64,000 nt of DNA from Epiperipatus broadwayi (taxonomy: Eukaryota; Onychophora; Udeonychophora; Euonychophora; Peripatidae): NCBI GenBank assembly GCA_028023455.1, contig JAQFVV010000018.1:10128771-10192770 (forward strand), given 5' to 3'. Positions 36,309 to 47,509 of this stretch are shown piece by piece. Each line of letters starts with the position of its first letter. Position 1 is the stretch's first letter. The translations under genes were made by a program, and so were the position numbers. Below the pieces are notes generated by a model. It did not search any database, was not told where the DNA came from, and saw only the letters and a list, made by a program, of their open reading frames with translations.

Positions 36309-36720
36309 GAACAAATTGTTAAACAATGATTTTAATTATAAATAATTTATAGTTATATATAAATAGTAAAACATAAGAAATTGTTCCTATTGCTGGTTTT
36401 GTAAATATTTGTACATTTGTGTAGATGTAATAAAAAATTGCTTTAAAAAATAAATAATAAGGGTAGGCAAGTAATTGTAATAGTAAAATTTATATAATGA
36501 AAAGAATTATATATAGATGCTAGTTAAAAAGTATATATTTATACCGATAACATATATATATATTTATAGATCCTTGATAATGACTACAAGGAGGTAGTTG
36601 AAATGTTAGAAATATATGCATAATGAACTGGAGTATATATGGGTTCATGTAAACAAACAAAGTTTTTTTTTAAAAAATGAAGAAAGTAATTCTATTGGCT
36701 TTTTATATATGAAAGATGAT
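36309..36720 (+). mobile_element. inverted second copy of the PLE 3' end
   Basis: From GAACAAATTGTTAAACAATG to ATATATGAAAGATGAT this matches, in reverse orientation, the 3' region of the PLE at 35065-35508. It includes GGAGTATATATGGGTTCATG and GAAGAAAGTAATTCT. It starts exactly where the truncated minus-strand copy begins, giving a tail-out inverted dimer. Confidence 0.75.
36571..36610 (+). ncRNA. hammerhead-like motif in PLE right arm (degenerate)
   Basis: CTTGATAATG, then the stem ACTAC...GTAGT with an AAGGAG loop, then TGAAATGTT. The stem is a perfect 5 bp here and has one T-G wobble in the left arm, so pairing is retained in both copies. Confidence 0.35.
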
Positions 36721-37113
36721 ATCCTAATATACATAAATTGATGTAAGGCCACACATCACTTTCAATAAGAACCATTATTATTTTATGTGGTATATATTCA
36801 ATATATATTCAAACAGCATATTAAAAAAATATTAACCATTCTTCATAATCCAAGCCCTAAATTTTCTTAGAGATAGTGATGCTGAATATCATTTATATAC
36901 TGTTCAAAAATAAACAATAGATATTTAAATTAGATGTTTGGAAATGCCGCAGGAGATGAATAAAAGTATTCCTGCATTACTAAAACTAATATTTGACCAT
37001 GTAGGATGTATAAAATGGAGTATTATTATTCTAAAAGAAAATAATATTGTATTGATATAAATTATAAAAAATAATAACTAAAATATCATGTATAATAGCA
37101 ATATATATATATA

Positions 37114-38273
37114 CACACCTGGGTCTCGTTTTACGCGATAGATAGGTTCCTCAGAAAACACGCGCAAACGAAATCACACAAAAATAGACATAACTTACAT
37201 TGAAAAAGGAAGGATGCGGTCTGTGATTTTTCAAAATTCGCATAAAAGCAAAGCACCAAAGTAAAATTACTTTAAAATTCACGCAAAAAAATATAAGGAA
37301 ATAAAATATGACTAATAAAACATTTCAAATTTGAAAAAAATTGATAGAAGACAAACTTTTTTTAACTATAATATTTAATTTTATTCAAAATAATATATTT
37401 TTATGCATAATTTACAGTACAGTAATTTACATTTTTTAATACATGTTTTAATTATTAACGCTATTTGCTGATAAACAGGTTCATTTGCAAGCTGGTAAAG
37501 ATTCTTCACAAGAGGAACTATAACTAGTGCCAACTTTTCTCTCATGTTGTTGTTTTAATGGTTTTCTAGTGACAACGTAATTAGTAATTAATCTTTGAGA
37601 CGATGATTTTTTTAATTGTTTATGAAGCTCACGATATCCAGACATACAACCATTTAGCTCTCGGAATTTAAAAGCACGTTCGTGATTAGTGTTATTAGTA
37701 AGAAAATAATTTGCCAACTGATTAGAAAGTTGACGACCTTCTCGAATCATTTTGGAAGTGAAAGGAACAGGTTCCACTTCTGTTTCATTATCTTTTTCTA
37801 CATTTTCTTCTGTATCTAAACTTTTATTTTTGTCTTTAATTTTTTAATTTTCAATTCCGTTTAAAAATCAAATTTCGTTTCACTGCTATTACTTACCTTT
37901 TAAAAATAAACTTGCAGAAGCTAAATGATTAATAATTGATTAAACGTTCTTTTTTAAAAAGCAAAAACAGAATGTGATTTAAAATGCAAAATTAACACGC
38001 ACAATGTTTGAACAAATTTACATTATAATCTTGTAAAATTTAATGTGTGTATACATAAAATGTGGAAATCATGATTTTAATTTCATTATTGCATAAAATC
38101 TTACTATTATAAAGCACTGAAAATATTGAAATTACTAAGATGAAAGTCAAATTCCAATAATGTGCTATTACTTTCAATATAATGCCAGTGCGTGAAAGTT
38201 CGACCTCCAGTGAAACATGAATTGTGTAACTTCAAAATCGTGTTAAATAAGTCTGCGTAGAAACCCAGGTGTG
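37114..38273 (-). mobile_element. Tigger-like (pogo/Tc1-mariner) deletion derivative, 1160 bp
   Basis: Termini CACACCTGGGTCTCG (left) and CACACCTGGGTTTCT (right, reversed) form short TIRs flanked by TA, the target of Tc1/mariner elements. The target sits in a TA microsatellite. Subterminal CpG-bearing sequence (ACGCGATAG, ACACGCGCAAACG) resembles Tigger ends. The only coding left is the transposase C-terminus. The helix-turn-helix and DDE domains are absent, consistent with an internal deletion and mobilisation in trans. Confidence 0.7.
37481..37833 (-). pseudogene. Tigger transposase C-terminal fragment
   Basis: The reverse-strand frame has an acidic stretch (E-E-N-V-E-K-D-N-E-T-E-V-E) upstream of a 98-codon tail beginning at 37777. 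The tail includes L-A-N-Y-F-L-T-N-N-T-N-H-E-R, MSGYRELHKQLKKSSSQ and I-T-N-Y-V. This matches the C-terminal region of Tigger1-like transposases (DPNTERxxxhxR..hxxYKxhxxxKK..TTMDIFhK). No catalytic DDD domain is present, so it cannot catalyse transposition. A splice-donor-like GGTAAGTAATAG lies upstream on the same strand near 37890-37903. Confidence 0.65.
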
Positions 38274-38279
38274 TATATA

Positions 38280-41200
38280 TATATATATATTGTAACAGTA
38301 CAGAAAATAGGGAGTTAATAATAAAGAATATGGGTTTACAAGATCCCATAATTAGGTAACATTTGTAACAGTACACCACATTAGGGCTGAATTATGAGGA
38401 GATGGAAAAACATTCCCAAATAAAATATAAAATTAATTATAACAGGAATGATAATGAATATAATGAGCCAGAGAGAACAGCAAAGAAACAATTATAAGTT
38501 CAGCCAGCATTGGACAAAAGTAATAATCATTTAGCATTATGAATGATCACAATAAAATTAAATCAACAGTCAATCTTATGATTGGATTTGAAATTGGTCC
38601 ACTATAGATGAGACTAATTACTTAGCTACTGCCAAACATAGGGCAGGAATACAAACAATAATCATCTGGATGCATATACTTCCATCAAAATACAACAATA
38701 AGTCAAATAATGCTTAAATACTAAAAACATCCTGACCAATATCAATACTCTGGCCACTTAGTACCATTAATGTATTGGCAAACTATAAATTAAATTTGTG
38801 AAGAAATAATAAAATGAAATGTAGTGGATGGACATTAAAGAATATTCTTTTTCACCAACCAGGATCATCTTGATGTCCATAACACTAAACATAAACCCCC
38901 AATCCATATAATTAACTGTTATGCACAAACCTAGCTCAGGAAGCAAGAACTCTATTACTGTGAGCAAAAAATAAATAAATAAAGCAGCTTATTATAAATC
39001 ACTTTAAATAATTCATAAGTTTACCCTACTATAAGTAAATAGTTTTATTGGGATCATTAAAAAATCCTAGAACACTAAGCTGCCATGAAATAAAACCACA
39101 CACACTGCCAATTCATGTAACAGGAGTTGGAAGAAATAAAAACTAAAAAAATATTTAAAACAATTATTTAATTAATTAATTGATTAGCAATAAATAAAAG
39201 AAACTGACATGATAGTATGAAATTTTAAACATTCATTTCATAAAAATCATATTAACCAGTTGATTTCTATTCATTAAATTAATTTTTAATTCATTAAATT
39301 ATTTCTTTAAAATAACTAAGAGTTGGGAAAACAACATTTTCAAAATCAAAGATAACAAACTTTGATTTAATTTAATAAACCTTTTGTTGTGTTTTAGGGG
39401 GGGGGGATGAATGAAAAGAAAAAAACATTTTTAAAAAATGTAATTTACCAAAAAAAAAAAAATGTTTTAAAAACTTATAATTTTGAAGAGAAAATTGAAT
39501 GGATTTTTAAAAAAAGTTTCACAATTTAAAAATATTAACTTAATAAAAATATTTAAAATTATTAATTCTTATAACATTTTTTTTTTTTTACTAAAATGAA
39601 AATTTAGTGCACACACACAAAAAATATATTTAACCATGGTTTTATTTTCTGTGGAGTCCTTTCCAATTACAATTTCCATTTTTTTTTCAATTGAGTTTCT
39701 CCTTGAAGGCTTTTAGACATGTATATGGTTAATTTGTCCTTTCTTGGTTTGTAGCAATTCCAGATTAAAAATAACAAAATTTATCCATTTCTTTCTACTA
39801 AAATTTCCAGATGAGACTAATACATACAGAGACTCATGCTCTTGGTTGAATACAAGTTTGCAGATTACTTTAATTTCTCTACATTTTTATTCCAGTTAAG
39901 GCATGTTTCATGGAAAAACATAATGACTAGCTTGGGACTGAATTTAGTACATGGTTTTTGTCACAGAAACCATTTTTATGACTAAATTCATAGTGAGATA
40001 AAAGCTTGATTAAAACTTGTTATTCTATGCAACAGCTTAGTTAAGATTCCTGCTGTAATATGCAAAAGCTTGATGAAGACTTGTTTTTTCTTTATCAGCT
40101 GGACTGACTTGCCTGCTCTCTATTCAACAGCTAAGTTAGGAAATTCTTCTTACTAGATATTTGGGCCTTCTGACTTATTCACACCCCTATTATTTTTTCT
40201 AGAGCAATCTTGTTTATAAGCCAATCACAATCTGTCTATAATATGACAAATTTTTCATAACTAGCAGTTAGGTAAATTTTTACAAACACAATTGTTCAGT
40301 TATTTCCCTCCTTAATCATAGACTTTGAAAAACAAGTCAAAAACTTAAATTAACATCATAAAATTATTGATATTCCTTTTTAATTAAAAAATTTTTCTTG
40401 CAAAAAAAGCAAGATATACAATTAATTACACTGATTTGATTTTTTGTAATGAAGAGAGATAAAGAGAAAAGAAAAAAATTATAATTAAAAATAAAATTTA
40501 CCAAAAGTTTTAAAATCTTATTTTTTTCACTTTTTTAAAAAATACTATTAAAACATAAAACTTTACCTCTCTTTTAAGGTTAAGTTAATATCTACTAAAT
40601 AATTAAAAAAATATTTTCTCTTAATAAATAAATTTATTGAACAGAGAGAACAAAAGAACTAATTTATCTGATTTTATAAATTTTTTCTCTCTTCTACCAA
40701 CATTTAAATTTTACAATAAATATTAAAATATGTATATTATAATTTTAAAAAAATGTTTGACAATTATTTAAAAAAATTCTAGAATGTTCCTAACATCTTG
40801 TGAAATAAAATTAAATATTTAACTAATTTCAGACCTTTATTATTATAAAAATATGCATAAAAAATTAAATATTATTTTCCTTATTAATTATCAGGAAACA
40901 TGCTGCTAATTATCTTTTTATTTTTAATAGTGTAGTAATGTAATCAACTGGTTACAATATATATTAATAATTCTTCATAAAAAGGCTTTTTCAGCACGAT
41001 TTTGTACTTTTATCAGATAAATGTTGAACATCTGGTTTTAACAGTTAATTAATCTGTTTATTGTGCACAGAATGCTATCCACAGTTTTGTAATAGAAACA
41101 AAAATAACAAAATAAAATATAAATAAACCAAAACAAAATTAGAATACATCAATCCAGTTGTTAGAAACCAATTAAAAATTGAAACAAATTAACTGCATAC

Positions 41201-41420
41201 AACATCATTACACAAAATAAATAAAAACATGTTTTAAACAACTTTATATATACTACCTTATTATATAATTTTGCATTCATTTGTAATTGATTATTAATTA
41301 AATTTAATGAAGTCTTATAAATATTCACACAATTATTTGTTATGCTTAATAAAATGTTTCAGATATTTGTCTTCTTTTGGGATTTTTAATGTAATTTAAA
41401 GGTGTTTAACATTTTTATAG
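38280..41420. other. AT-rich DNA with a somewhat more complex stretch; no gene recognised
   Basis: The part at 39640-40330 is less simple and contains two ~100-bp related segments, each with AAAGCTTGAT followed by AACAGCT[TA]AGTTA (about 40001-40053 and 40068-40140). No ORF or splice-bounded exon could be supported. A G run at 39399-39407 and poly-A tracts occur elsewhere. Confidence 0.4.
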
Positions 41421-41430
41421 CAGTAAACAT

Positions 41431-41740
41431 GCAAAACTCTCCATACAGTAGTGCCACCCTATGCCAACCAGAGTAATCACTATTGTGTTTTCAATCTCAT
41501 TCTCATACTTTTATAGTTAAGTAGAGATAAAAGATGGCTGCTGGAGAGTTGCATTAGATCCTAAGATCTAGGTGCAGTGCTCTCAGATCCAAGGCTCCTC
41601 ACTGATGAAGGCCACATGCCAGAAACTAGTCTGGGGATATTGGATGAGTAGGCACATGATGGGGATTTTAAGCAAAGCTTTCTGGCATCCCTTGATTACT
41701 CTGGTTGGCACAGGGTGACACTACTGTATGGAGGTTTTGC
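41431..41740. mobile_element. 310-bp foldback MITE
   Basis: The left arm GCAAAACTCTCCATACAGTA...ACCAGAGTAATCA (41431-41479) pairs with the right arm at 41693-41740, about 48 bp with a few differences. The pairing runs on weakly into TAAACA/TGTTTA outside. No coding is present. A 70-bp relative lies at 46840-46909, and both are followed by the same ~45-bp string (see 41749). Confidence 0.75.
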
Positions 41741-41748
41741 CTGTTTAA

Positions 41749-41796
41749 TAACAGTTATGTGCTCGCATAAGAGAGGGTGATCATGTGATTTTTATA
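41749..41796 (+). repeat. copy of the GCATAAGAGATGGTGATCAT repeat
   Basis: AACAGTTATGTGCTCGCATA then GAGAGGGTGATCATGTGATT, directly downstream of the foldback MITE. Confidence 0.65.
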
Positions 41797-41916
41797 GCAT
41801 CTATTTTATGTCCTTATCTTAAGTAGTGAATGTATAAAGCAGATTTATCATCTCTCCTATTAGTTGCATTGTTATGCTCTTTTGCTCCTTCATCTAACTG
41901 TTTCCCTATATATCCA

Positions 41917-43320
41917 TAGGGTACTTACATATTAGATCTGCTACACTTTTTACATCCATATCAGTTCACCAATAACTTTCTAATTTTGTGATGTCATCAA
42001 ATAATGTGTACACCTAAACTTCTGACAAATGTAAGTGATAAATTTGTCAAAACAGTCCAAGTGTACATGTTATATCATGACATTTATGCAAGATTTAGAA
42101 CTAATACATATGTGAAAAGACATAGCAGCTCTAATACACAACACTAATTATACCAGACTAACAATAAAAGGACATTATGATACTAAATAAAAACAGGTAA
42201 TTGTGAGTTTTTAAAACAGCACTTCATACTATCAAAGCCATCCTCTCACCCCTTCCCCGCACAAGGTACAGCATTCTGCCATTGTAAACATGGTCAGCAA
42301 TTCCCAAATTGTACTTAAAATTAAAAAATACATATATTAACTCTGGCATGAAATTATAAAATGGACAGTAAAGCAAAGAAAAAATATTCTATGTCTATGG
42401 CAGAAAAGTAAAAAAATGGACAGTTAAAAAAAAAAATCTAAGATTACCTCAGATTTTTAAAAAATGGAGAGTTAAAGCCCAGGTTTATGCAATATAATGG
42501 TTGCACAGGATCTTGATTGAGAAATGTCTAACTAAATTTATTTTGTTAAAAAAAAAACAAAAAAATAAATTAATAAACTTTTATCAAAATCTAAAAAAAA
42601 TATTACATTTTTATTAAAACAGAATCAACTAGGTGGACTGATTTTTTAAATATCCAGAAAGCAAACAAAAGTATCTTTGTGCAACTGGCAGGTCATAGTA
42701 GTTCTTTAGTTTTATATATTTTACAAGAAAAAAAAAGTAAACTTTTATTAAAATAGAATCAATGAGGTGGACTTATTTTTTAATACTATCAAGAATGCAA
42801 ATGAATGCATCATTTTTTTTATGCAGCTAGCAGTTGTAGTTCCTCAATTTCAGAAGAAAAAAAAAGTAAACTTTATTAAAACAGAATCAATGTAGTGGAC
42901 TGACTTTTTTTAATATCACCCAGAATGCAAATGAAAGTATCATCTTCTTTGTGCAGTCTCCACTGGCAGGTCATAGCTCCTCTGTTTTCTTTGCTTTCCA
43001 GTAATCTGAATAAATTGTTGAGTCTTCTTCCACTTTTTATTTGATCACTTCCATCAAGATTGCCATTGTTCTATCTTCAATTGCCATGACGAAACAAAAA
43101 CTCACAACTACTTGTTTTTATTTAGTATTGTCATATGTTTTTATTATTTTTGTGTACAAATTTATTACTTAAGGTTTTCAGAAGTTCTGGTGTTCACATT
43201 ATTTGATGAGATTGCTGGATTTATTTGATAGGATGACAAGGTTAGAAATTTGTGGGCAGAATGATATGGATGTGAAAAGGCATAGCAGGTCTAATACAAA
43301 AGTTCCAACCATAGTAAATC
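41917..43320. repeat. ~1.4-kb long inverted repeat element
   Basis: The left arm (about 41917-42050 plus 42178-42217) is the reverse complement of the right arm (about 43097-43320). Matching blocks include ATTAGATCTGCTACACTTTT with GCATAGCAGGTCTAATAC, TCAAATAATGTGTACACC with GGTGTTCACATTATTTGA, and ACTAAATAAAAACAGGTAAT with ACTTGTTTTTATTTAGTA. The left arm is interrupted by about 130 bp (42050-42178) that itself repeats GTGAAAAGACATAGCAG in direct orientation to the right arm. The 65-codon ORF at 43203 lies in the arm and is not called. Confidence 0.65.
42590..42985 (+). repeat. ~130-bp tandem repeat, three units
   Basis: Units at about 42590, 42729 and 42858 each read (A)nGTAAACTTTTATTAAAA, AGAATCAA, GGTGGACT or GTGGACT, a T run, AATGCAAA and a GTGCA or TGCAG...GGTCATAG-type end. 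They lie in the loop of the long inverted repeat. Confidence 0.8.
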
Positions 43321-44365
43321 ATACTGAAATTATCACAATTTTATATATGATTCCTTTCTTTGTATTTTATTTCATCTCTTATTTTGTAATTATTTATTAA
43401 TTTTTCCAGACTTTGACTTTTTGTTTTTTATTAATGTATTATAAATTTGGAGATAATATGAAAGTTTGATCCATTTTTTAACCCAATTATTATTACCATA
43501 ATCATTACTGTGATTTTGCATACAAATGTATTTTTTAATATAGATTTTACTATTTTTAGGCTTATATCTATAATCTTTATATAATTCAATAAAATGTTTC
43601 TTTTGTAAATTAGTTACATTTTTATATCTGTATTATATTTATTATTTAAATTTTTAATAACTATTAACTTTTGTATCCATGCTTGGTGTGAATCTATAAG
43701 ATTGTATTGGTACAATCTTTGCATTAAGGTATGAATCTGATTCAACCAAAATGCTAAAGAAAAACCCTACAACTTTAATACATCCATGCAGAGTAATGAT
43801 TGGACAATGAGAATATCATGATATAATTAGCTAAATTTTACTAGTTCCAACACATTTTTCAAGCGTAAAAAGTCATTCTGGTTGACAGGCTTTTCTTGTC
43901 ACTAAAAGTGCCAAAAATGATTACTTCAATCATATGACATTTCATATTATCAATCACTCTGTTTTATATTCATGACATCATTAATTTCATACTTTAGCAT
44001 TCATACCAGAAATCAACAGGATTGAAATGTTCTGGTGGATAAACAATGGACTAACTTTTCCAATGGTTTGTTTTGCTAAATTCTGTGTTTCTCACAATAA
44101 ACACTGATTGTGACTAAAGCTGTTTCTACTAAATTTTATTCTCTCATTTTTAATAAATGCAGACACTAACATATTTTAAAATAGATGCCAATTTCCTCTC
44201 ATATATATCTTTTAAAGTTTTATCTATAAAAAAAATTACATTTCTATGTATTTCCATTTCTGTGAGACATGGAAACAAAATATAGTTCTACTTAATGTCT
44301 AGGAGTCCCATTATTTTTCCAATCCATGCAAATATATATATATATAATTAGTGTTCAGTTTATAT
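43321..44365. other. AT-rich DNA, no feature recognised
   Basis: No coding or repeat structure could be supported between the inverted repeat element and the next composite repeats. Confidence 0.5.
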
Positions 44366-44369
44366 TATG

Positions 44370-44640
44370 ATAGAAAATCTTCAAACTTTAATGGATAAAC
44401 TTCAAACTTCTCCACCTTCCAATTCATATATCCATATCATTGAAAATCTAATGATGAAACACTCAAGCCCTTGTTGATACCAATATTATTGCCATACCCA
44501 TGTTGTCTTTAAGTCACTCTGACCCATCACATATAGAACCTTAACATGTCCATTCAAATATACAGAAGGTGAATGGTCAAAACACAGGTTGAATATGTAA
44601 TATTTAAATACATGTATAATATTTATACTAAACTTTCATC
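44370..44640 (-). repeat. composite tRNA-related repeat, reverse copy lacking the tRNA-like end
   Basis: The reverse strand reads GGGTCAGAGTGACTTAAAGA, ATTAGATTTTCAATGATATG and CCATTAAAGTTTGAAGA, the first half of the composite unit. It faces the forward copy at 44640. Confidence 0.65.
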
Positions 44641-44960
44641 ATCAGATTTTCAATGATATGGATATTTGAAGAGTTGGATAGAGAAAATTGAAGCTTATCC
44701 ATTAAAATTTGAAGAGCTGCTATTTTAATATAAAATGAGCATTGATTGTAGATAGGTGTGGAAGATAGTGAACTGGACCAACTGATGAGTGCTGGTTCAG
44801 CATGAAATACATATATTGGAGATAATTTATCTTTATCACATGAATATGGTTACATGTATTGGTTGTATAAGATGGAATGGATAGATGTGGTGAATGTGAA
44901 AGTCTAAGTTCAAGTTCTAATAACATTAAGTTTAGTATAAATAATATGCATGTATTTAAA
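44640..44960 (+). repeat. composite tRNA-related repeat, forward 5'-truncated copy
   Basis: ATCAGATTTTCAATGATATG is followed by the core CTGGACCAACTGATGAGTGC. Then come the tRNA-like head (box B weak, about 44906-44918) and the tail AAGTTTAGTATAAATA. The 68-codon reverse ORF here is a shadow of the repeat. Confidence 0.65.
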
Positions 44961-45559
44961 TATTATATATAGCGACAATACCCCCCCCCATTCTTTGACT
45001 GTTGATTGAGGAATATAATTACTTAACTCTGGCCCCTGTTCTTATAGATTTTCCTAATTATAATGACAGACAGAAGCAGAAGACTATCCATATTAAAAAA
45101 GATCAATAAAGTGAATGACCTTAATTACTATTAAGAACATCTTTCAACATTGCTTACCAATGTTTTAATAGCTTTTCTCTCATAATATCTGCACATATCT
45201 ATCAATAATTCAACTTCACTTCAAGCTCTAAATATTTTTTTTTACCAATTTCTTTACATGCAATTCTATACTTAATTTTACTTTATTCTTTCTTATATAA
45301 TTTCAATAGCCACAACCCAATACAGTTTAATGCAATAGTGGAGTGATGAACCCTAAAAATGATTGGACTTAAGTTCAACCGAACATGTTTGATGCTTGAA
45401 TATCATGATCTTCTAAGCAATTAATTATTGTTTTATTTTGATGGATCACAAGATAGCTTCTACACTTACAAAAACCCATTTTCTAGATTATTAATAGTAT
45501 TAAAATGTTTTATAACTTTTTGATAAATGCTAACCAATAATTTATTTTCCATCTATTTT

Positions 45560-46480
45560 CATTTCAAAATTTCATAATATTTATTAAATCCTCATAATAC
45601 TTTGATAAAATAATCCTTGTCATTGACAAGAAATGTTATTTCATCAGCAAAAAATGAACTTTTCTCCTTCCAATACTGACTTGATCCATATTATAACATT
45701 CACATGGCACCATCATTTTCAATCATTATCAATCCATTGCTAAAAATTAAGAGCTCTTTGAAGTTAATCCAATTTCTTTGATCCATAACTTCTTTTCTTC
45801 ATATCACTGCAGCAATTCATTCATCCACTTCAAATGTAATCTCTTTTTAAGTCATTTATAATATCTCCATGTAATTTAAAATTGTAATTGTCTATTTAAT
45901 GTCATATTTTCTAGTGATACCCCCAGTCTAACTTTATTTCAGACTCTATTCTTTTAAGGATATCAATAATGCCCATTTGTTTACTCACCTATGTATTTCA
46001 TTTTTCTCTGTTAATCTCAAAATATTTTTTACTTCACCAGAGAGATTTGAAGTCTGTATTGCACTTCTATTAAGTATCCAAGTCTTATGGAGATAAGTAA
46101 AAATTAGTAATCACATTTATTTAAAATCTTTCTTTTCAAGTATATAGTTAATATTTTCTTTTAATATTAATCACTTCATCCAAATTTAATTCTATGAGAC
46201 AATTTCATTTATGCATCCATCTTCATTTTAATAATTAAACAAAGATATTTATAAATATTAATTTCTAATTTTTTTTTCTATTTTTAAATGTCCCTTTTTT
46301 ATCACTTATTTTTAATCTTACTTTCTAGCTTTCATTTCATAGCTCTTGTAACATTTTCTGAAGCTCTGAAGTATTATTTACAAAAACCATATATATAAAT
46401 GTCTCTTTTGTAGGAACAATCTTGCAAATAATTCCTGACTTAGTTTCTAAATGATTCTCCTTCAAATCTATATTTTTTTT
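45560..46480 (-). mobile_element. RTE-like LINE fragments (RT palm and C-terminus), decayed
   Basis: Reverse-strand traces include F-A-D-E-I-T-F-L-V-N-D near 45660-45625, where FADD would be expected in the RT palm. A block near 46320-46380 corresponds to the M-x-E-L region after it, and the post-RT C-terminus is near 45770-45850. The block order suggests two overlapping relics rather than one continuous copy. It is heavily mutated. Confidence 0.5.
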
Positions 46481-46839
46481 CAATATATCTTACAAACCAA
46501 CTGATTGGAGTGAATATCAATAAAATATGTATATTGTGAACCAACAATAGTTTGCCCCACTCCAGTGTATCTCATTTCATTATTGTTTCTAAATCCAAAA
46601 TGTTGTTCAGATAAAAACATGTCTAATATAGAAGCCAAGAAAATGGTTTTCTTTTAATCAGTTCAAATTAAATACTAAATTTCTAGATATCAGAAGTTTG
46701 AGACGGGGAAAATTCTTCATCATGTCTAGTTAGTATTATTGACTTTTTTAAAAAAGTATTTTATTCATTTATTTCTTTAATTTACATTTAGTTTTAAAGT
46801 CGAAATTAATAATGTAAAGAATTAAGGTAATTAAAACTG

Positions 46840-46909
46840 GCAAAACTCTCTATACATATTGTCACTAACTGGCTTGCACTGAGTGGCAATACATATAGAG
46901 AATTTTGCC
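46840..46909. mobile_element. 70-bp hairpin, short relative of the 41.4-kb foldback MITE
   Basis: GGCAAAACTCTCTATACATA pairs with the right arm ending AGAGAATTTTGCC, giving about 28-bp arms with a ~14-nt loop. The TIR resembles that at 41431-41740, and the same 3' string follows. Confidence 0.75.
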
Positions 46910-46915
46910 TGTTTT

Positions 46916-46963
46916 AATAACAGTTATAAGCAAGCATAGGAAATGGTGATCATGTGGTGTTTA
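46916..46963 (+). repeat. copy of the GCATAAGAGATGGTGATCAT repeat
   Basis: AATAACAGTTATAAGCAAGC then GGAAATGGTGATCATGTGGT, in the same position relative to the hairpin as at 41.75 kb. Confidence 0.65.
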
Positions 46964-47509
46964 TTAAATCAATGTAATTATGAAAAGTAGATAATTCTGA
47001 AGAATTTGTAGTAGAAATTCTACAAATAGCATATTTTCATAATTAAAACTGTAGAATTAGATTGCATTTATTAAGACATCTTCAATGAGGTTTTTGTTCA
47101 AGTTTCACTCAAACAAATCTACATAGTCAGGTTTATGCAAATAATAAATAATATATTAAATTAAAAAAATTATAATATATTCTGGTGATAACCTTAATGT
47201 TTACTAAATGCATTAGGAGCACTAATTGACTATAATTATTCCATAGCCATTTATTGCAAACTTAAGTAATCAATGAACATTAGATGGGATGTCACATTTA
47301 AATACCTAAACTAGTTTTTGGTTATTGGATTTCATCAATAAAGACTTAATAGCCAGAAAGTAATTTGGGATTTTGGATATGGCACTACTATTTAGACTAT
47401 TGATTACACAAACCAGTAGATTATTTTAGAATAAATGGATTAAATTACGACTTCTAATGTAAATAATAAAATAAGTAGAGAAGATCATGCAAATTCTTTT
47501 TTTTTTTTG

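Noticed and set aside
39640-40330. Possible host exon in a more complex sequence stretch
   Set aside because: No open frame bounded by splice signals, only two related ~100-bp segments.
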